A DNA stretch of 64,000 bases from Pseudomonadota bacterium (GTDB taxonomy: Bacteria > Pseudomonadota > Alphaproteobacteria > Rhizobiales > Devosiaceae), in contig JAEWGT010000011.1 in the NCBI GenBank assembly GCA_023388175.1, positions 124,001 through 188,000 of the forward strand. Direction: 5' to 3'. This document shows positions 59,955-64,000 of this stretch, in pieces. A program made the translations under genes and the position numbers. A model generated the notes under the pieces. The model had not been told where the DNA came from and made no database searches. It worked only from the letters and a program-made list of their open reading frames with translations. Each line of letters begins with the position of its first letter. The first letter of the stretch is position 1.

Positions 59955-61037
59955 TTGCGCCCGAACCGAATAGATCAGCCCCAATTGCCCCTCTCTGCTC
60001 CCCACCCGATAGACGCCCAAGCCGTCCTCGCCTGGTACGATAGCCATGCCCGCGACCTGCCATGGCGCGTGTCGCCCGGGGGTCGGGCCGCCGGTATCCG
60101 TCCCGATCCATACCGCGTCTGGCTGAGCGAGGTGATGCTGCAACAGACCACGGTCGCGGCGGTTAAGGCCTATTTCCTGCGCTTCACCAGCCTCTGGCCG
60201 ACGGTCTTCGACCTGGCGGCGGCGCCGCTCGATTCCGTCCTGCGCGAATGGGCGGGGCTGGGCTATTACGCCCGCGCCCGCAACCTGCATGCCTGCGCCG
60301 AGGCTGTGGTGCGCGACCATGGCGGCGTCTTCCCCACCACGTCGCAGGCCCTTCAGACCCTCCCCGGCATCGGCGCCTATACCAGCGCCGCCATTGCCGC
60401 GATCTGCTTTGATGAGCGGATCGCCGTGCTTGACGGCAATCTCGACCGTGTTCTGGCCCGCTACTATGCGCTCGATGTCCCGGTGCGCGACGCCAAGGAG
60501 GAACTGCGGGCCGCGTTGCAGGCCTCGGTACCCGCCCGCGCCGGTGATTTCGCCCAGGCCATGATGGATCTGGGCGCCACCATTTGCGCCCCGCGCTCCG
60601 CGTCCTGCCTCATCTGCCCCATTCAGCCCGATTGCACGGCCTCAAGACAGGGCAATCCGCTCACCTATCCGATCAAACCCGTCAAGGCGGAGCGCCCGGT
60701 GCGCAAAGGCCATGCCTTCGTCATGCTGGATGCGGCCGGCGACGTCTATCTCCAGTCCCGGCCTGCAAAGGGCCTCTTGGCCGGCATGACCGAAGTGCCC
60801 AATTCTGACTGGACCGCCGAACTGGCCGAGCCCGCCCATCCCGTCGCGGCCGATTGGCAGTATCGCGGCCAGGTGGTCCACATCTTCACCCATTTCCGGC
60901 TGGAGTTGGAAGTCTGGTCGGCGGTGGTTGCGCCCGATGGGCTCGACGGCGGCTGGTGGTCCGAGCCGTCCGCCCTCAGAGGCGAGGCCTTGCCGACATT
61001 GTTCAGGAAGGTGCTGGCAGAGGCGGGATTGGACTAA
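59955..61037 (+). CDS. mutY: A/G-specific adenine glycosylase
   Basis: This DNA glycosylase of about 360 residues removes A mispaired with 8-oxoG. The catalytic Glu is in WLSEVMLQQTTVAAV near residue 59, the HhH-GPD region is LQTLPGIGAYTSAAIAAI with the Asp in AVLDGNLDRVLAR, and the [4Fe-4S] cluster cysteines lie in CAPRSASCLICPIQPDC. The C-terminal NUDIX-like domain follows (KGLLAGMTEVPNSDW, VHIFTHFRLELEV). The frame has no good Met. I keep the TTG at 59955, though a later TTG at 59985 is possible. Confidence 0.95.
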   Translation: MRPNRIDQPQLPLSAPHPIDAQAVLAWYDSHARDLPWRVSPGGRAAGIRPDPYRVWLSEVMLQQTTVAAVKAYFLRFTSLWPTVFDLAAAPLDSVLREWAGLGYYARARNLHACAEAVVRDHGGVFPTTSQALQTLPGIGAYTSAAIAAICFDERIAVLDGNLDRVLARYYALDVPVRDAKEELRAALQASVPARAGDFAQAMMDLGATICAPRSASCLICPIQPDCTASRQGNPLTYPIKPVKAERPVRKGHAFVMLDAAGDVYLQSRPAKGLLAGMTEVPNSDWTAELAEPAHPVAADWQYRGQVVHIFTHFRLELEVWSAVVAPDGLDGGWWSEPSALRGEALPTLFRKVLAEAGLD

Positions 61038-61064
61038 ACCGCCGCCCCCGTCAGCACGAATGGC

Positions 61065-61412
61065 TTAATTGCCGTCGAAAGCTGCATCGTCGCCGACAAG
61101 CATGTCGCGCAACGGCTTGGGGACGGGGAACCCGTAGCCTTTCCCCGCCTTGTCGAACACGAGCTGCCCCTTTTCATGGTAGGGGCTCGTATAAAGCTCC
61201 GAGCCGATCTTCTGCAGCGCCAGAGCAAGGGCCTGCACGCCGTCGACACCATAGCCATCACTTTGCCGTGGCCGTCCGGGCCAATCGATTTCATAGCGGC
61301 ACCGCCAGGATGTGCTGTCCTCGACCGGCTGAAAAAGCCGAATGTCGAAACCTTGCGGCGGCAGCGAGCCAATGGCCAGATAAAGCGTACGGGTCGCAAT
61401 CACTGTTGTCAT
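61065..61412 (-). CDS. Conserved hypothetical protein (DUF6968-like)
   Basis: This 115-residue protein contains YEIDWPGRPRQSDGYGVDGVQALALALQ, GSELYTSPYHEKGQLV and GKGYGFPVPKPLRDML, which I associate with small conserved proteins of Rhizobiales (possibly DUF6968). It has no membrane segment or catalytic motif. The start is ATG 61412 with a reasonable spacing from the ccrM terminator. Another frame at 61034-61399 is a shadow. Function is unknown. Confidence 0.72.
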   Translation of the reverse strand: MTTVIATRTLYLAIGSLPPQGFDIRLFQPVEDSTSWRCRYEIDWPGRPRQSDGYGVDGVQALALALQKIGSELYTSPYHEKGQLVFDKAGKGYGFPVPKPLRDMLVGDDAAFDGN

Positions 61413-61493
61413 GATCTCAGCGGCTGGTTGCCGCCTCCTTGGGGAGCGCTCGCTTCCAGTGAACGACGCGCCTGCAAAACGATCCAGTCAAAC

Positions 61494-61522
61494 AAAAAGG
61501 CCGCCGGGGCAAACCGGCGGCC
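61494..61522 (-). terminator. Intrinsic terminator downstream of ccrM
   Basis: On the minus strand, GGCCGCCGG and CCGGCGGCC pair over nine bases with a six-base loop, followed by five Ts. It sits about 38 bases after the ccrM stop. Confidence 0.9.
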
Positions 61523-61559
61523 AAGTCATAGAGCCTGATAGGGTGATTGGAGGTCAGGA

Positions 61560-62696
61560 TCAGGCAGAAAGCAAATCAAGTTTTTGTCTGATGTCGGCTC
61601 TCAGCGTATCGAGAGGCTCCATCCGACCGGATTGTTCGTGGTGCCAGAAGGTCCACCCGTTGCATGCCTCGGCTCCTTGAACCAGTGCGCCGACCTTGTG
61701 GATCGACCCCTGATGTGGACCCGAGACGAGCGAGCCGTCTGCACGAACCATGGCAGAGTAACGTTTCGTTAAGTCGAAAAGTTGCGCACCCACTTCGATA
61801 ATGCCCTGCTCCACCAGCGAGCCGAAGGGAATGCGGGCTTCCTTGCGCTTGGGCGTCACCGATTGCAGCGCCTCGAACACGCCGGGGCGAATGGAGGCGA
61901 TGCGCTGGCGCGCGCCTTCGATATAGGTCTCTTCTCGGTCGATGCCGATGAAGTGGCGGCCCAGCTTGCGGGCCACCGCGCCGGTCGTGCCGGTGCCGAA
62001 GAACGGGTCGAGCACGATATCGCCCGGCTTGGTCGTGGCATTGAGAATGCGGAACAGCAGCGCTTCGGGCTTCTGTGTAGGATGCAGCTTGCTGTCATCC
62101 TCGCCCTTGAGACGCTCGGCCCCGGTGCAGATGGGAAACAGCCAGTCCGATCGCATCTGCGTATCGTCATTGGCCAGCTTCATGGCTTCATAATTGAAGG
62201 TGACGCGGCTTTTCTGGCTCTTGGCGGCCCAGATCAGCGTTTCATGCGCATTGGTGAAGCGCGTGCCGCGGAAGTTCGGCATCGGGTTGGCCTTGCGCCA
62301 GACGATGTCGTTGAGCATCCAGAAATCGAGATCCTGCAATGCCGCGCCGACGCGGAAAATATTGTGGTAGGAGCCGATGACCCAGAGCGCGCCATCGGGC
62401 TTGAGCAGCCGCCGCGCGGCACCGAGCCATGCGCGGGTAAAGGCGTCGTAATGGGCGAAGCTGTCGAACTTGTCCCAATCGTCATCCACCGCATCGACCT
62501 TGGACTGGTCGGGACGGGTGAGGCCCTGGTCGAGCTGCAGATTATAGGGGGGATCAGCGAAAATGAGATCGATGGAGCCGGCCGGCAGACTATTCATGTG
62601 GTCGATGCAATCGCCCACAAGGATAGTATCGATCGGGAGGCGCGTGGCCACCCTTTCCGCATCGGCCTTGCTGGCCGTACGCGCGGTACGCAACAT
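61560..62696 (-). CDS. ccrM: Cell-cycle DNA adenine methyltransferase (GANTC)
   Basis: This 378-residue beta-class N6-adenine methyltransferase recognises GANTC and acts once per cell cycle in alphaproteobacteria. The catalytic motif DPPYNL is at 48-53, the SAM motif LDPFFGTGTTGAVARKLGRHFIG follows later, and the end carries the CcrM-type C-terminal DNA-recognition domain (ACNGWTFWHHE). ATG 62696 has AGGG about nine bases upstream. It lies downstream of rnhB on the same strand, an order kept in many Rhizobiales. Its upstream region has TTAA-containing elements that may bind CtrA. Confidence 0.97.
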   Translation of the reverse strand: MLRTARTASKADAERVATRLPIDTILVGDCIDHMNSLPAGSIDLIFADPPYNLQLDQGLTRPDQSKVDAVDDDWDKFDSFAHYDAFTRAWLGAARRLLKPDGALWVIGSYHNIFRVGAALQDLDFWMLNDIVWRKANPMPNFRGTRFTNAHETLIWAAKSQKSRVTFNYEAMKLANDDTQMRSDWLFPICTGAERLKGEDDSKLHPTQKPEALLFRILNATTKPGDIVLDPFFGTGTTGAVARKLGRHFIGIDREETYIEGARQRIASIRPGVFEALQSVTPKRKEARIPFGSLVEQGIIEVGAQLFDLTKRYSAMVRADGSLVSGPHQGSIHKVGALVQGAEACNGWTFWHHEQSGRMEPLDTLRADIRQKLDLLSA

Positions 62697-62778
62697 GCAC
62701 TTAACCCTAACGCATTACTAACACAGCCGTTATAAAGCGTTGAGGTTAATGGAGCGTTCGCAAGGGGTTAGCGGGGGG
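62697..62778 (-). promoter_or_regulatory. ccrM upstream region with possible CtrA sites
   Basis: This 82-base spacer between rnhB and ccrM holds GTTAG twice and GGTTAA (minus strand, 62722-62701), plus TTAAC at 62785-62775 at the rnhB end and ATTAAC near 62754. CtrA binds TTAA-N7-TTAA or single TTAAC sites and controls ccrM in Caulobacter. The matches here are imperfect, so the claim is tentative. Confidence 0.35.
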
Positions 62779-63477
62779 TTAACCGGTCACGACGACGGTG
62801 GTTTTCCGCAGCAGCAGGGCTGCTACCGGGGCGAATGCCTCGCGGTGATGGCGGCAGGGTCCGTGCAGGTCGAGCGCCGAAAGATGGGCCTGTGTGCCAT
62901 AGCCCTTGTGGCCCGAAAATCCGAAATGGGGCGCGTCGCAATCCATGATGGCGCACATCCGGTCGCGGGTGACCTTGGCGATGATCGAGGCTGCCGCGAT
63001 GGAAACGCTGCGCCCATCCCCGCCGATCAGCGCAATGCCGGGGCAGGGCAGGCCGGGGGGTACATCGCGCCCATCGACCAGCGCCCGGTCTGCGACCCGC
63101 GGCAGGGCACTGACCGCGCGGGCCATGGCCGCCAGCGTCGCACCGCGAATATTGAGATTGAGTATGTCGCTGGGCGGCGCAGTGGCAATGGCCACATCGG
63201 CACTGGCCATGATCTCGGCATAGAGCGTATCGCGCCGTTCGGCGGTCAGTTTCTTGGAGTCGTTGAGCCCCGATGGAATGCGCGCTGGATCGAGCCGCAC
63301 GGCGGCGACCACCACCGGCCCGGCCAGCGGCCCGCGCCCCGCTTCGTCCACCCCGGCCACATAGCGTGCCCCGCGTGCCATCAGCATCTCTTCATGGCTG
63401 AAATCGGGGAAGCCGGCTTCGGGTGCAAACAGCTCGGCTGATACCGCTTCGATTTTGACGCTGACCCGCCGCGCCAT
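62779..63477 (-). CDS. rnhB: Ribonuclease HII
   Basis: This 232-residue enzyme cleaves RNA in RNA-DNA hybrids, including single ribonucleotides in DNA. The first catalytic motif is VDEAGRGPLAGP at 43-54 with Asp44 and Glu45. GLNDSKKLT and SIIAKVTRDRMC follow, and DGRDVP gives a further Asp. It is longer at the N terminus (about 35 residues) than the E. coli protein. ATG 63477 is two bases before the DUF4180 stop, so the genes are adjacent and likely co-transcribed. Confidence 0.95.
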   Translation of the reverse strand: MARRVSVKIEAVSAELFAPEAGFPDFSHEEMLMARGARYVAGVDEAGRGPLAGPVVVAAVRLDPARIPSGLNDSKKLTAERRDTLYAEIMASADVAIATAPPSDILNLNIRGATLAAMARAVSALPRVADRALVDGRDVPPGLPCPGIALIGGDGRSVSIAAASIIAKVTRDRMCAIMDCDAPHFGFSGHKGYGTQAHLSALDLHGPCRHHREAFAPVAALLLRKTTVVVTG

Positions 63478-63479
63478 GG

Positions 63480-63851
63480 TCAAGCCCCGCCAAGCGCTAT
63501 GATCAGCGCGCCGCGATCCTCAACGAACAGATGATGAGCGCGGCGGTTGGTTTCGCCGACGAAATCACGCAGCGATGTGCTGGCTGCCACCTGTTCTGAA
63601 ATGTCCCCGACAATGGCGAGCCGCATCTGATAGTTCTGCAGCTTCTGGAAGAAATGGCCCGCCAGCCTGGTGCTGAGATCGAAAAACTCCGGCGCGAACC
63701 GGCTGGTCGGCACCGCGATCATGTCCGTTTCAGTCCCATAGATCTCGCCCAGAAGGTCGAGCGCATCCTGCTCGCTGGAAAGAGCTGGCCCCTCTGCCGT
63801 CACAAAAAACAGGGTTGTGCCGTTGATCCTTTCGCTGCTCATGCCGATGTC
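63480..63851 (-). CDS. DUF4180 family protein
   Basis: This protein of about 123 residues has the DUF4180 pattern: INGTTLFFVTAEGPALSSEQDALDL-like start, then AVPTSRFAPEFFDLSTRLAG, FFQKLQNYQMRLAIVGDIS and RDFVGETNRRAHHLFVED. Related proteins are found in many bacteria with no known role. I start at ATG 63851; ATG 63839 or a longer frame to 63998 are alternatives. It stands just before rnhB. Confidence 0.82.
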   Translation of the reverse strand, partial: DIGMSSERINGTTLFFVTAEGPALSSEQDALDLLGEIYGTETDMIAVPTSRFAPEFFDLSTRLAGHFFQKLQNYQMRLAIVGDISEQVAASTSLRDFVGETNRRAHHLFVEDRGALIIALGGA

Positions 63852-63919
63852 CATTTCATAATTTGACCCCACGCTGATATAGAAGTCCGGCCGGGGGGCA
63901 AAGGTATAGAGAGACGTGT

Positions 63920-64000
63920 ATGCGCATCGTGACCTGCCTTGTGGCAATGGTGCTGGCCTTTTCCGGCCCGGCCATGGCCCAGCCATTCCAGCATTCATCG
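63920..64000 (+). CDS. Secreted protein, N terminus only (3' truncated)
   Basis: An ATG at 63920 opens a frame running to the window end (27 codons). It encodes a classical signal peptide: MRIVTCLVAMVLAF, then SGPAMAQP with a likely cleavage after AMA. The site upstream has GAGAGA at suitable distance. It is divergent from the DUF4180 gene. The mature protein lies beyond the window, so no function can be given. Confidence 0.7.
   Translation, partial: MRIVTCLVAMVLAFSGPAMAQPFQHSS

Overview
The window is chromosomal DNA of an alphaproteobacterium, most probably a member of the Hyphomicrobiales close to Devosia or Pelagibacterium (inference from gene content, not from a search). Supporting signs are the aa3 oxidase cluster ctaC-ctaD-ctaB-coxF-ctaG-ctaE-DUF983-SURF1 followed by thrC, the split F0 operon atpI-B-E-F'-F, a CcrM-type GANTC methyltransferase next to rnhB, an IalB-family protein, a VtlR/LsrB-like regulator divergent from a DUF1127 gene, split glycine dehydrogenase genes behind a tandem glycine riboswitch, and many GC-rich palindromic intergenic repeats of the REP/RIME kind. 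Coding density is high and most genes are housekeeping. I see no phage, IS element, CRISPR array, rRNA or tRNA gene.

Layout. 1-3337: the end of an amidohydrolase, a sugar isomerase-like protein and a PAS-GGDEF diguanylate cyclase. 3328-8872 (minus): a CeuBCDE-type siderophore importer, a LysR regulator and a TSUP permease. 8948-12852: a heterodimeric ABC exporter preceded by a short ORF and a terminator-like hairpin. 13038-22024: repeats, a DUF1624 membrane protein, recQ, patatin, purD, gshA, rsmE and divergent ubiA. 22025-23533: a DUF1127 gene with a structured 3' region and its divergent LysR neighbour. 23581-27706: xseA, DUF2093, an LpxB-related glycosyltransferase, DUF4170 and a CysQ-like phosphatase. 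27970-29378: DUF6101-like, PilZ and IalB genes. 29706-36113: cytochrome oxidase and its assembly factors. 36187-46296: thrC, an M16 protease, a GNAT, an EAL protein, yqgE, a DsbD-like protein, a peroxiredoxin, a lipoprotein, and a methyltransferase behind a 14-codon leader ORF. 46330-50987 (minus): the glycine cleavage operon with its riboswitch. 51313-54017 (minus): ATP synthase F0. 54298-64000: a small coiled-coil protein, smc, a DsbA-like protein, dciA, mutY, ccrM, rnhB, a DUF4180 gene and the first 27 codons of a secreted protein.

How they work together. The respiratory block builds heme A precursor, the CuA/CuB centres and the oxidase core, and the F0 operon uses the resulting proton gradient. 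The c-di-GMP genes (an active-looking cyclase, an EAL protein with a degenerate GGDEF, and a PilZ receptor) are scattered. smc, ccrM, rnhB, mutY, dciA, recQ and xseA serve chromosome maintenance.

The best candidates for something undescribed are two leader-like arrangements. One is the RIR-containing peptide MRAFAVFYIRIRTA, with an ideal Shine-Dalgarno, followed by hairpins and a SAM methyltransferase. The other is the peptide MKKRSYFAFFVQISS, followed by a GGCAGA/TCTGCC hairpin and the ABC exporter pair. Both resemble ribosome-sensing attenuators. Other points of interest are the TCTATT-N9-AATAGA dyad and structured 3' region of the DUF1127 locus, and a RIME-like palindrome translated in frame inside the DUF1624 protein.
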